A DNA stretch of 64,000 nucleotides, taken from assembly GCF_000147075.1 (NCBI RefSeq), contig NC_014484.1:1071501-1135500 (forward strand). The letters run 5' to 3'. Below are positions 9,301-17,230 of this stretch, in pieces (within the stretch, counting starts at the first letter, position 1; each line of letters opens with the position of its first letter). This stretch comes from Spirochaeta thermophila DSM 6192. Lineage in GTDB: Bacteria > Spirochaetota > Spirochaetia > Winmispirales > Winmispiraceae. A model generated the notes under the pieces. It saw nothing but the letters and a program-made list of their open reading frames with translations. It was not told the origin of the DNA and made no database searches. The position numbers and the translations under genes were made by a program.

Positions 9301-9330
9301 AGGGGCTTCCCGTCGGGAAGCCCCTCTTCT
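9301..9330 (+). terminator. Hairpin terminator after htrA
   Basis: A perfect 11-bp stem (9301-9311 with 9315-9325) with a 3-base loop is followed by only a weak pyrimidine tract, CTTCTC. It lies between convergent genes and probably ends the htrA transcript. Confidence 0.65.
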
Positions 9331-9362
9331 CATGGCACACTACTTTGAGTGCGGAGGGGGGA

Positions 9363-10397
9363 CTACTCCCTGTTCCATTCCCCTTCGGTTCTCTGCCACA
9401 ACCCTCCCCCCACGGTTCCTGCGAAGAGTGTCTGAGTACTGGAATCGTAATAGAGGGTGGAGATGTGAAGGCCGGGGAGTTCGGTGGAGAGATAGTTTCC
9501 GTCCGAAGGTGAATCGAGGGAATCGATGTCGTTCCCTGTGAGGATACCGCTGTAGGTCCCTACTATGAGAGAGGTCCCCTCCTTTGTGAAAGAGGTGAAG
9601 CCCTCTCCATCATAGCCGGTGGAAGACTCCCAGGTGGACGTATCGTATGTGAGGAGGTATCCGTTCACCACGTCTCCGTCCTCATCCAGATCGATGCCGG
9701 TGAGGTAGAGGGTCGTCCCGTCGGTGTAGATGGAGGTGAAGGCATCGATCGGATCGAAGGCAGAATCGGAGATCTGAGAGAGGCCGGTTGGAGAGGAGCC
9801 TCCATACACCCCGTCCTCGGCAAGCACATAGTAGGTGGAGTTGAAGAACGCGACGCCCTGTACCGGGGCGGAGGGGGAAAGCCCGGTATCGCTGAAGGAG
9901 GTGCCGTCGGTGGAGTAGTAGAGCCGATAGGAGCCCCCATCGTGGATACAGGCGAAGAGGGCCGAGCCCGCCGCGAAGAGCCGTGTGATGGTACCCGAGG
10001 GAAGGTCCGAGGAGCCCACCTCCTCCCAGGATGCTGCATCGTACGGGGAGGCGCTCGCATCCACCCGGTAGAGCCCTGTCTTCGTGAGTTCTGCGTCGGC
10101 GAACCCTGCGTAGAGATATCCTCCGAAGACCGCGAGTGAGGTGTTCATCGGCCGCCCCTCGGGGGACGGGATGGTCTCCCACTCGGAGGAGTCCGCATCA
10201 CGGTAGAAGATCGTGAGTTCGCTCACGAAATACCGGTCTGAGCTCGCGGCGAATCGTTCTACTCGAAGATCATTGGGAAGGTTGGAGAGGTCCAGTATCT
10301 TCTCCTCGATGGAGAGGCTGTAGAAGATGCCGACGGTCCCCCTCGTACAAGAGACGAGGAGGAAAAACAGGGGTATGAAGAGGGCGATACGCTTCAT
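9363..10397 (-). CDS. Lipoprotein with beta-propeller-like repeats, function unknown
   Basis: A 344-residue protein. The N-terminus is a lipoprotein signal peptide ending LLVSC, with Cys17 as the likely lipidated residue. The mature part is rich in serine, threonine, tyrosine and glycine and contains recurring blocks such as LYYSTDGTSF, TLYLTG and TLFAGTVGGGLW, the pattern seen in bladed propeller proteins. I do not recognise a specific family. It is downstream of an outer-membrane barrel candidate on the same strand with an 8-base gap, so the two probably form a small envelope operon. Confidence 0.65.
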   Translation of the reverse strand: MKRIALFIPLFFLLVSCTRGTVGIFYSLSIEEKILDLSNLPNDLRVERFAASSDRYFVSELTIFYRDADSSEWETIPSPEGRPMNTSLAVFGGYLYAGFADAELTKTGLYRVDASASPYDAASWEEVGSSDLPSGTITRLFAAGSALFACIHDGGSYRLYYSTDGTSFSDTGLSPSAPVQGVAFFNSTYYVLAEDGVYGGSSPTGLSQISDSAFDPIDAFTSIYTDGTTLYLTGIDLDEDGDVVNGYLLTYDTSTWESSTGYDGEGFTSFTKEGTSLIVGTYSGILTGNDIDSLDSPSDGNYLSTELPGLHISTLYYDSSTQTLFAGTVGGGLWQRTEGEWNRE

Positions 10398-10405
10398 GGT
10401 GCCTC

Positions 10406-11041
10406 CTATCGTATCCTGTATTCCGCTACGAGACTGATCTCGAGAAAGTTCCCGAAGGCCGAGTGAGATGGTGGAGGGCTATCCGGATTACTGGTGTAGA
10501 GCTGCATGATCCACCAGTAGTGGAGATTCATCCCGAAGGACCAGGCCGGGTCGTAGTCCCAGAGGATCGTGGCCCCGATCTTGAGCATGGGATCTATGTG
10601 GAAGAGCTCTTCGAGCTGGGTGAAGCACGGTCCCACGCTCGCATGGAGCGGCACCTCGAAGGGGAAGGCGTAGACGATGTAGTCAAACGTGAAGAGAAAG
10701 GGGACCATGTAGAGGGCCCTCGAGTTCGGGCTGAAGGCGAACATCCCGCCAAAGTCGAACCCCAGCCTGGTGGCATCGGAGAGATATCCCGACCACTTGA
10801 GTGATGCGGTGCCCCCCAGACTCAGGTTGGTGGGGGCGGTCCTGAAGTCCTCGGTGAACTGGAAGAAGAGGGGGAGGAGCACACCCGCGGAGAGGGAGAG
10901 ACTCTGATCGCCCAGTCCATAGGTGGGACGGGGTCGTGCTCCAGGTTCCTTCGTGGGGAGTTCCTGGGCCCCCGTCCACTGGAGGATGAAGAGGGAGAAG
11001 AGCAGACCTGCCCACACACGCCTTGTGATTCTGGATTTCAT
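10406..11041 (-). CDS. Predicted outer-membrane beta-barrel protein
   Basis: A 211-residue protein with a signal peptide (WAGLLFSLFILQWTGAQ). The rest alternates hydrophobic and polar residues in strands rich in glycine, phenylalanine and tyrosine (LSLSAGVLLPLFFQF, LGFDFGGMFAF, WSFGMNLHYWWIMQLYT), consistent with a small 8- to 10-stranded barrel. The final strand ISLVAEYRI lacks a terminal phenylalanine. A Shine-Dalgarno (AAAGGAG) precedes the start on the minus strand. It is first in a two-gene unit with the propeller-like lipoprotein and divergent from folD. No specific function can be assigned. Confidence 0.6.
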   Translation of the reverse strand: MKSRITRRVWAGLLFSLFILQWTGAQELPTKEPGARPRPTYGLGDQSLSLSAGVLLPLFFQFTEDFRTAPTNLSLGGTASLKWSGYLSDATRLGFDFGGMFAFSPNSRALYMVPFLFTFDYIVYAFPFEVPLHASVGPCFTQLEELFHIDPMLKIGATILWDYDPAWSFGMNLHYWWIMQLYTSNPDSPPPSHSAFGNFLEISLVAEYRIR

Positions 11042-11147
11042 GCAACGCTCCTTTTGAAGTCCATCGGCCTGTTCCTTGCGTTCCGGTCGTTTTTGTGCTA
11101 CAAAGCCTGGTACACATCATACCGTGAAAAGCTCCGAGGAGTAAAGC

Positions 11148-12041
11148 ATGCCTGCTCAGATCCTTTCCGGAAAAGAGGTGGCCGATCGGATCCTCGCCGA
11201 TGTGGCGAAGGAGGTCGATTCGCTCGCACGCTCGGGATGCAGGCCGTTTCTCGCCGTAGTGAGGGTGGGGGATGATCCTGCCAGTGTGGCCTATGTGAGG
11301 GGAAAGCGCAAGGATGCAGCGCGTGTGGGGATCCTCTCGGAGGAACACACCTTCCCGGAGGAGACCGGGCAGGAGGATGTGTGCGCCCTCATCGACCGGC
11401 TCAACCGGGAGGAAGGAGTGCACGGGATACTCGTCCAGCTTCCGTTGCCTCCCCACATCGATGAGGAGGCCATTATCGAGCGGATCGCCCCGGAGAAGGA
11501 CGTGGACGGTTTCCATCCGGTGAATGTGGGGAGGATGGTCCTCGGCCAGGAGACGTTCCTGCCGTGTACGCCGCACGGTATCCTCATGATGCTGCGCCAC
11601 GCAGGGGTGGAGGTGAGGGGCCGCCACGTGGTCGTGGTGGGAAGGAGCAACATCGTGGGCAAGCCCCTGGCGAACCTCCTCCTGCAGAAGCGGGAGGGGG
11701 GGAACGCCACGGTCACGGTGTGCCACACGGCCACGCCCGACATCGGCTCCTTCACACGTCAGGCCGATATCGTGGTGGTGGCGGCAGGCCGTCCCGGTGT
11801 GCTCACGGCCGATATGGTGAGGGTGGGGGCGGTGGTGATCGACGTGGGGATCAACAGGGTGGAGGATCCGTCCTCCCCCAGGGGATATCGGCTCATAGGC
11901 GATGTGGCCTTCGAGGAGGTCGCCCGGAAGGCCTCCCTGATCACGCCCGTGCCGGGAGGGGTGGGCCTCGTCACCCGGGCCATGCTCCTCTGGAACACGG
12001 TGCGGGCCGCCCGTCTCGCACAGGAGCGTCGTGGTGGTTGA
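11148..12041 (+). CDS. folD: Bifunctional methylenetetrahydrofolate dehydrogenase/cyclohydrolase
   Basis: A 297-residue enzyme that interconverts 5,10-methylene-THF and 10-formyl-THF, the formyl donor for the PurH formyltransferase encoded three genes downstream. Signatures are YVRGKRKDAARVGI with the catalytic lysine, GILVQLPLPPHI, DVDGFHPVNVG, the Rossmann VVGRSNIVGKPLANLL and TPVPGGVGLVTRAML. The last motif usually reads GGVGPMT; here it is GGVGLVT, a small deviation at the cofactor site. AGGAG lies about 10 bases before the start. It overlaps folE2 by 11 bases. Confidence 0.95.
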   Translation: MPAQILSGKEVADRILADVAKEVDSLARSGCRPFLAVVRVGDDPASVAYVRGKRKDAARVGILSEEHTFPEETGQEDVCALIDRLNREEGVHGILVQLPLPPHIDEEAIIERIAPEKDVDGFHPVNVGRMVLGQETFLPCTPHGILMMLRHAGVEVRGRHVVVVGRSNIVGKPLANLLLQKREGGNATVTVCHTATPDIGSFTRQADIVVVAAGRPGVLTADMVRVGAVVIDVGINRVEDPSSPRGYRLIGDVAFEEVARKASLITPVPGGVGLVTRAMLLWNTVRAARLAQERRGG

Positions 12042-12834
12042 CACCCAGAGCGCCTTCGACGACAGGAACATCCCCATCGACAAGGTGGGTATCAAGGGCC
12101 TCACCTATCCGGTGACTGTGCTCGACAAGAGGCACAGGATCCAACACACCGTGGCCACGGTGAACATGTTCGCCAACCTTCCCCATCACTTTCGCGGCAC
12201 GCACATGAGCAGATTCGTGGAGGTCTTTCAGGCACACTACAAGAACATCCAGATGAAGGGGTTCCTCTCCATGCTCGAGGATGTCCGCAAGGCGCTCGAT
12301 GCAGAGGCGGCCTTCGTGGATCTCTCGTTTCCCTACTTCATCGAGAAGGAAGCCCCGGTCTCCCGCCAGAAGAGTCTCCTGGAGTATCGGTGCAGCTACA
12401 TAGGGGAGCTCAACGGGGAACACCGCAGTTTCTTCGTGGGGATAGAGGTGCCCATCAACACGGTCTGTCCGTGTTCCAAGGAGATAAGCCGGTTCGGCGC
12501 CCACAACCAGAGGGGGATAGTACGGCTCACGGTCCAACTGGGGCCTTTCTTCTGGATAGAGGATATGATCGAAGAGATAGAGGCCTCAGCCTCCGCAGGG
12601 ATCTACACCCTCCTCAAGCGTGAGGACGAGAAGTTCATCACCGAACACGGCTACGAGCATCCCCGCTTCGTGGAGGACGTGGCGAGAGAGGTGGTCCTCC
12701 GGGTGGAGCGATTCGCCGCCTTCCCCTGGTTCAGGGTGGAGGTGGAGAACATGGAGAGTATCCATAACCACAACGCCTATGCCTGCATAGAGCGTGGGAA
12801 GAGGGAGCGATCGGTATGGAACTCAATCGTGTGA
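12031..12834 (+). CDS. folE2: GTP cyclohydrolase I, FolE2 type (IB)
   Basis: A 267-residue enzyme that opens GTP to dihydroneopterin triphosphate, the first step of folate synthesis. It belongs to the metal-flexible FolE2 family: DDRNIPIDKVGIKGLTYPV at the start, the metal-site cysteine in NTVCPCSKEIS, the nearby AHNQRG and the terminal NMESIHNHNAYACIE are all typical. The start is GTG (12031 or the adjacent 12034), with AGGAG inside the end of folD. The zinc-dependent FolE is not in the window. Confidence 0.93.
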   Translation: MVVDTQSAFDDRNIPIDKVGIKGLTYPVTVLDKRHRIQHTVATVNMFANLPHHFRGTHMSRFVEVFQAHYKNIQMKGFLSMLEDVRKALDAEAAFVDLSFPYFIEKEAPVSRQKSLLEYRCSYIGELNGEHRSFFVGIEVPINTVCPCSKEISRFGAHNQRGIVRLTVQLGPFFWIEDMIEEIEASASAGIYTLLKREDEKFITEHGYEHPRFVEDVAREVVLRVERFAAFPWFRVEVENMESIHNHNAYACIERGKRERSVWNSIV

Positions 12835-13502
12835 ACCTGGTGCATAGGCTGGTCCCGGTACGGCACGTGATCATCAGCGTGGCCGACAAGAGCGGACTTC
12901 CGGAGTTCGTCCGCGCGCTCGTCCGCCTCGCACCCGATGTGCGCATCTATTCGACAGGGGGGACCGCGCGTCTCGTAGCCGAGGTGTTGGGGGAGGCCTC
13001 CTCCCATCATCTCGTCCCCATCTCCTCGTATACGGGGCAGCCCGAGATGCAGGGAGGGTTGGTGAAGACCCTCGACTTCAAGATCTACATGGGGCTCCTT
13101 TCGGAGACCTACAACGAGGAGCACCGGAAGGACATGGCGCGTACCGGCGCGGTCCCCTTCGACATGGTGGTGGTGAACCTCTACCCCTTCGAGAAGGCGG
13201 TGTCCGAGGCAGGGGCCACGCTCGAGGACGGAAGGACCCACATCGACATCGGCGGTCCCTGTATGCTCAGGGCCGCGGCCAAGAACTTCCTCCGGGTGGC
13301 TGCGGTGAGCGATCCTTCACAGTACGGGCGCGTGCTCGAGGACCTCGAGGTCAACACAGGGGCGACCAGCTACGAACTCCGGCTCTCGCTCGCACGTGAG
13401 GTCTTCGCCCGCACCTCGGCCTATGATAGGGCCATTGCCCGGTTTCTTGAGCATGTGCCCGCAACCTTCGAGGATTCCCCGTACGAGGAGCCGGAGGCAT
13501 GA
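12816..13502 (+). CDS. purH: IMP cyclohydrolase (N-terminal half of PurH as a separate gene)
   Basis: A 228-residue MGS-like domain protein that performs the last step of purine synthesis, ring closure of FAICAR to IMP. It corresponds to the N-terminal domain of bifunctional PurH: VIISVADKSGLPEF, IYSTGGTARL, VVNLYPFEKAV, IDIGGPCMLRAAAKNF. The lysine, tyrosine, aspartate and second lysine expected at the active site are present, but the usual KTLHP motif reads KTLDF. It overlaps folE2 by 19 bases and the formyltransferase gene by 4 bases (ATGA). Confidence 0.9.
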   Translation: MELNRVNLVHRLVPVRHVIISVADKSGLPEFVRALVRLAPDVRIYSTGGTARLVAEVLGEASSHHLVPISSYTGQPEMQGGLVKTLDFKIYMGLLSETYNEEHRKDMARTGAVPFDMVVVNLYPFEKAVSEAGATLEDGRTHIDIGGPCMLRAAAKNFLRVAAVSDPSQYGRVLEDLEVNTGATSYELRLSLAREVFARTSAYDRAIARFLEHVPATFEDSPYEEPEA

Positions 13503-14755
13503 AGGACTACCGTGAACTCAAGAGGATGTATCGAACGATTCGGGAGGACCCCTTCCCGCCTCGGATAGAGCTCGCCTTCGTCAATGAGGGGGGACGGTAC
13601 ACCCTCATCTACGAGAAGGTGAGCTGGACCATAGAGGGCGAGGACCGAGGCCTCAGGTACGGAGAGAATCCCGATCAGCCTGCGGCCATGTACCGCCTCG
13701 TGAACGGTGCGGTCTCCCTCGGGTCGGTGGAGGTGTTCGCCGACGGTGCATGGCTCTCGAGCGACGTGGAGCTCCTGCAGTCGGGGAAACACCCCGGCAA
13801 GATCAACATCACCGATGTGGACAGCGCCCTCCACATCCTCCGCTACCTCCAGGAGAGGCCGTGCTGCGTGATCGTGAAGCACAACAATCCTTCAGGCGTG
13901 GCGGTGGCCGACAGCCTCGCGGAGGCCTATACCAGGGCCTACTTCGCGGACAGGATCGCGGCCTTCGGTGGAGCGGTGGTGCTCAACCGGACCGTCGATC
14001 GCCAGACGGCCGAGGAGATCGCCCGTACGTACTGCGAGGTGGTGGCGGCGCCCGACTACGAGGGTGAGGCCCTCGACCTTCTCAAGACCCGGAAGAACCT
14101 GCGGATCATGCGTATCTCGAGGATGGAGAATCTCCGGGAGTTCGCCTTCAGACGATACATCGACTTCACCTCACTCCTGGACGGAGGGCTCATCCTCCAG
14201 GCTTCTTTCGCTTCTTCCGTTCGAACCGCCGAGGACTTTTTCCCGGCGGTGGCCGAGCATCAGGGGATGCGCTACGAGATCGAGCGAAAACCCACTGAAA
14301 AGGAGCTCGAGGACATGCTCTTCGGGTGGTTCGTGGAGACCGGGGTGACGAGCAATTCGGTCATCTATGTGAAGGATGGTGTCACGGTGGGGATAGGGAC
14401 CGGTGAGCAGGACAGGGTGGGGGTGGCGATGATCGCCAGGGACAAGGCCTACGTGAAGATGGCCGACCGGCTCTGTTGGCAACGGTTCGGAGTGAGCTGG
14501 TACGAGCTTGACGACGAGACGAAACGCCGCGAAATTTGGGAGGAGGTGGAAGAGGCGAGGGGTGGCCTGGAAGGGGCGATCATGGTGTCCGATGCCTTCT
14601 TCCCCTTCAGGGATGGAGTCGATGTGGGGATCCGCGAGGGGATCACCGGTGTGGTCCAGCCCGGTGGTTCGCTCAGGGATCATGAGGTGATCCAGGCCTG
14701 CAACGAGGCGGGGGTTACCATGGTCTTCACAGGCCAGCGGTGTTTCCGCCACTAG
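13499..14755 (+). CDS. purH: AICAR formyltransferase (C-terminal half of PurH as a separate gene)
   Basis: A 418-residue enzyme that formylates AICAR with 10-formyl-THF. Diagnostic motifs are LRYGENPDQPAAMYR, the catalytic VKHNNPSGVA (Lys-His pair), AYFADRIAAFGGAVVLNR, TGEQDRVGVAMIARDKA, SDAFFPFRDGVD and the terminal TGQRCFRH. It is longer than the corresponding domain of fused PurH because of an N-terminal extension of about 50 residues and further inserts in the middle. The ATGA junction with the cyclohydrolase gene has no frameshift signature: both proteins have complete, sensible ends, so this is an evolved split rather than a broken gene. Confidence 0.92.
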   Translation: MKDYRELKRMYRTIREDPFPPRIELAFVNEGGRYTLIYEKVSWTIEGEDRGLRYGENPDQPAAMYRLVNGAVSLGSVEVFADGAWLSSDVELLQSGKHPGKINITDVDSALHILRYLQERPCCVIVKHNNPSGVAVADSLAEAYTRAYFADRIAAFGGAVVLNRTVDRQTAEEIARTYCEVVAAPDYEGEALDLLKTRKNLRIMRISRMENLREFAFRRYIDFTSLLDGGLILQASFASSVRTAEDFFPAVAEHQGMRYEIERKPTEKELEDMLFGWFVETGVTSNSVIYVKDGVTVGIGTGEQDRVGVAMIARDKAYVKMADRLCWQRFGVSWYELDDETKRREIWEEVEEARGGLEGAIMVSDAFFPFRDGVDVGIREGITGVVQPGGSLRDHEVIQACNEAGVTMVFTGQRCFRH

Positions 14756-14764
14756 GGGAGCGAG

Positions 14765-16111
14765 ATGAGAACCTATTGGGTGGAGACTTACGGGTGCCAG
14801 ATGAACAAGGCCGAGTCCGAGGCCCTCATACGGGATCTCGAGGAGGCGGGGTGGGGACGTGCGTCGGCTCCGGACGAGGCAGACGTGGTGGTGCTCAACA
14901 CCTGCGCAGTGCGCCAGACCGCTGAGGAACGGATCGCGGGACGGCTCGGTTACTACAGGTATCTCAAGAAGCACGGGAGGTTCGTCCTGGTCCTCATGGG
15001 GTGCATGGCGGAGCGCATGAAGGAGGAGGTGCTCGAAGCGTTCCCCCATGTGGACGTGGTGGTCGGCACCTTCCAGAAGAAGTCCTTCGTCCGGCTCCTC
15101 AGGGAGCGGGCCGAGGATCTCACCCTTCTCCAGCAGCTTCTCCTCACCGAGGAGGACGAGTACAGCTTCGAGAAGATCCATCACAGTGGACCGGGGTTCA
15201 AGGCCTTCGTCCCCATCATGCACGGATGCAACAACTTCTGTTCCTACTGCATCGTCCCCTACGTGAGGGGGCGTGAGGTTTCACGGCACCCTTCCGAGAT
15301 ATTCGAGGAGATAGAGGCCCTCCTCGAGAAGGGGGTGAAGGAGATCACGCTCCTCGGTCAGAACGTGAACTCCTACCGCTTCACGTGGGAGGGGAAAGAG
15401 GTGCGATTTGCCGGCCTCCTCAGGGAGATCGTGCATAGATTCCCCGAGCTTCCGTGGCTCAGGTTCCTCACCTCACATCCCAAGGATCTCTCCGACGAGC
15501 TGATCGAGGTGATGAGCGCTTCTCCTTCTATCTGCAAACACCTTCACCTGCCTGTGCAGCACGGCTCCAACCGGATCCTCGGGGCCATGAACCGCCGCTA
15601 CACCAGGGAGCACTATCTGAACCTGGTCGAGAGGATCCGCACCGCGATGCCCGGGATCGCCCTCACTACGGACATCCTCGTGGGCTTTCCGGGGGAGACG
15701 GAGGAGGATCTGGAGCTCACCCTCGACCTCATGCGTCGGGTTCGCTTCGCCGATGCATATACGTACTACTACAACCCGCGGAAGGGAACCCGGGCGTACG
15801 AATGGGGAGACCCCATCCCTCTCGAGGTGAAGAAGGAACGGTTGGATCGGGTGATCAGACTTCAGAGGGAGCTCTCCCTGGAGTGGAAGCAGATGAGGAT
15901 AGGGCGGATGGTGGATGTCCTGGTGGAGGAGGTGAGCAGGAAGCGGGAAGACGAGGTGCTCGCCCGGACGGAGCAGGACGAAATGGTGGTCTTCCCGGCT
16001 TCCCCTGAGAGGATCGGTCGTTTCGCCCGCGTGCAACTCGTGTCCCTTGAGGGAAACACATTCAGAGCCGAGGAGGTGGTACGATGCCTTGGAGATTCAT
16101 CCTCACGATAG
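14765..16111 (+). CDS. miaB: tRNA-2-methylthio-N6-dimethylallyladenosine synthase MiaB
   Basis: A 448-residue radical-SAM methylthiotransferase acting on A37 of tRNAs that read codons starting with U. The N-terminal UPF0004 domain begins YWVETYGCQMNKAES with further cysteines in NTCAVR and MGCMAER for the auxiliary cluster. The radical-SAM cluster cysteines are Cys155, Cys159 and Cys162 in GCNNFCSYCIVPYVRG. A TRAM RNA-binding domain occupies the last 65 residues. Cluster layout and PYVRGRE favour MiaB over MtaB or RimO. It starts 9 bases after the purH formyltransferase gene. Confidence 0.94.
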   Translation: MRTYWVETYGCQMNKAESEALIRDLEEAGWGRASAPDEADVVVLNTCAVRQTAEERIAGRLGYYRYLKKHGRFVLVLMGCMAERMKEEVLEAFPHVDVVVGTFQKKSFVRLLRERAEDLTLLQQLLLTEEDEYSFEKIHHSGPGFKAFVPIMHGCNNFCSYCIVPYVRGREVSRHPSEIFEEIEALLEKGVKEITLLGQNVNSYRFTWEGKEVRFAGLLREIVHRFPELPWLRFLTSHPKDLSDELIEVMSASPSICKHLHLPVQHGSNRILGAMNRRYTREHYLNLVERIRTAMPGIALTTDILVGFPGETEEDLELTLDLMRRVRFADAYTYYYNPRKGTRAYEWGDPIPLEVKKERLDRVIRLQRELSLEWKQMRIGRMVDVLVEEVSRKREDEVLARTEQDEMVVFPASPERIGRFARVQLVSLEGNTFRAEEVVRCLGDSSSR

Positions 16112-16353
16112 TGCTCCTCATCCTGGTCCTCGTGTTCGTGGGTCTCAACCTCGACAACAGGACCACGATCTCGTTCGGCGTGTACACCCTGGAGGATGTA
16201 CGGGTGGCCTTTGCTTTGAGTTTCGCCTTCTTCCTGGGTGTCGTGGTGACGATTCCCTTTACTCTTCTCCGGCGGGGCCGAAAAGAGAAGAAGGGGAGTT
16301 CAGGCGATGATTCCAGGAAGGAGACATCCGGCGAGGTTCCGGAGAAGAGGTAG
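16084..16353 (+). CDS. LapA-domain (DUF1049-like) small membrane protein
   Basis: An 89-residue protein with two transmembrane segments (about residues 5-23 and 40-62) separated by the short family loop LDNRTTISFGVYTLEDV, followed by a charged, lysine-rich cytoplasmic tail. This is the pattern of LapA/YciS-type proteins, which in enterobacteria help control LPS synthesis with LapB. Spirochaetes of this group generally lack classical LPS, so its role here is open. It overlaps miaB by 28 bases and the SPOR gene by 47 bases. Confidence 0.72.
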   Translation: MPWRFILTIVLLILVLVFVGLNLDNRTTISFGVYTLEDVRVAFALSFAFFLGVVVTIPFTLLRRGRKEKKGSSGDDSRKETSGEVPEKR

Positions 16354-17230
16354 GCTGTACACTCTTGTGCTGGGACTCCTCCTCTGGTGCCTCCCACCGG
16401 GGGGACTGTTGCCTGCCGAGGGAGTGGGCGCAGTTTCGCGGGAGCAGATCCTTGCACTGGAGCTCTCGGGCGATCTGGAAGGAGCACTCGCAGCCCTCAC
16501 TCGGAGGTATTCGGTCTCCCGCGATCCTGTCGATCTCTTTGGGATAGCTCGCCTCACTTACGAGCTGGGGGATTTCGTCCTCGCGGAATCGAGGACGCGG
16601 GAACTCCTCTCTCAGGATGTCTCCACCGTGATCAAACGGGATGCGCTCTTGCTCCTCGCTCACATCTATCTCGCCACGGGGCGCTTCGAGGATGCCCATG
16701 CCCTCACGACGGCCCTTCTCGATCTGTCCGATCCTACCCCCGCTCTCCTGTATACGGCCTTTCTCGCGAGCCTCTTGAATGGTGAGGGGACGTCGGCGGA
16801 GAGGATCAGAGACCGTTTGGAAGAGATGTTTCCGGAGAGTCCCGAGTCGGTGCTCGTGAGAGGGCTTTCCGCTTCACACGCCGAGATTTCCTGGTATCCT
16901 TCGTACATGCTTTCCCTGGGCGAAGGGGTGACCATGTCCCCCGCCGGGAGCACCGGGGAGCGGGCGACTACGGATGAGGAGGGAGGGCTGCGGGTTGGGA
17001 TCCAGGTGGGGTCCTTCCTCGAACGAAAGAACGCTCAGGAGATGGTGGACATCCTCGGGGAGAAGGGCTTCACGGCAGTGATAGTCGAGGCCGTGAGGGA
17101 TGGGAGGACCTTCTTCCGCGTGCTCCTTCCTGTGGAGGCCCAGACTCCCTCTCTCACCCAGGAGAGAGCCCAGGAGATCCTGGTCTCCCTCAAGGACCAG
17201 CGCATCGAGGGGTTCGTCGTGTTCTATTGA
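16307..17230 (+). CDS. Exported TPR-like protein with C-terminal SPOR domain
   Basis: A 307-residue protein. An arginine-rich start precedes a hydrophobic stretch (LYTLVLGLLLWCLPPGGLLPA) that is a signal peptide or anchor. Residues 45-190 are helical and TPR-like. The C-terminal 80 residues form a SPOR domain (GLRVGIQVGSFLERKNAQE), which binds denuded peptidoglycan and often directs proteins to the division site. A Shine-Dalgarno (GGGGAG) sits 8 bases upstream within the LapA-like gene. Its 3' end overlaps the convergent lipoprotein gene by 7 bases. Confidence 0.8.
   Translation: MIPGRRHPARFRRRGRLYTLVLGLLLWCLPPGGLLPAEGVGAVSREQILALELSGDLEGALAALTRRYSVSRDPVDLFGIARLTYELGDFVLAESRTRELLSQDVSTVIKRDALLLLAHIYLATGRFEDAHALTTALLDLSDPTPALLYTAFLASLLNGEGTSAERIRDRLEEMFPESPESVLVRGLSASHAEISWYPSYMLSLGEGVTMSPAGSTGERATTDEEGGLRVGIQVGSFLERKNAQEMVDILGEKGFTAVIVEAVRDGRTFFRVLLPVEAQTPSLTQERAQEILVSLKDQRIEGFVVFY

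Noticed and set aside
11093..11122. Possible folD promoter TTGTGC with a TCATAC box
   Set aside because: Both boxes are poor matches and the spacing is 18; other placements are equally good, so no call was made.
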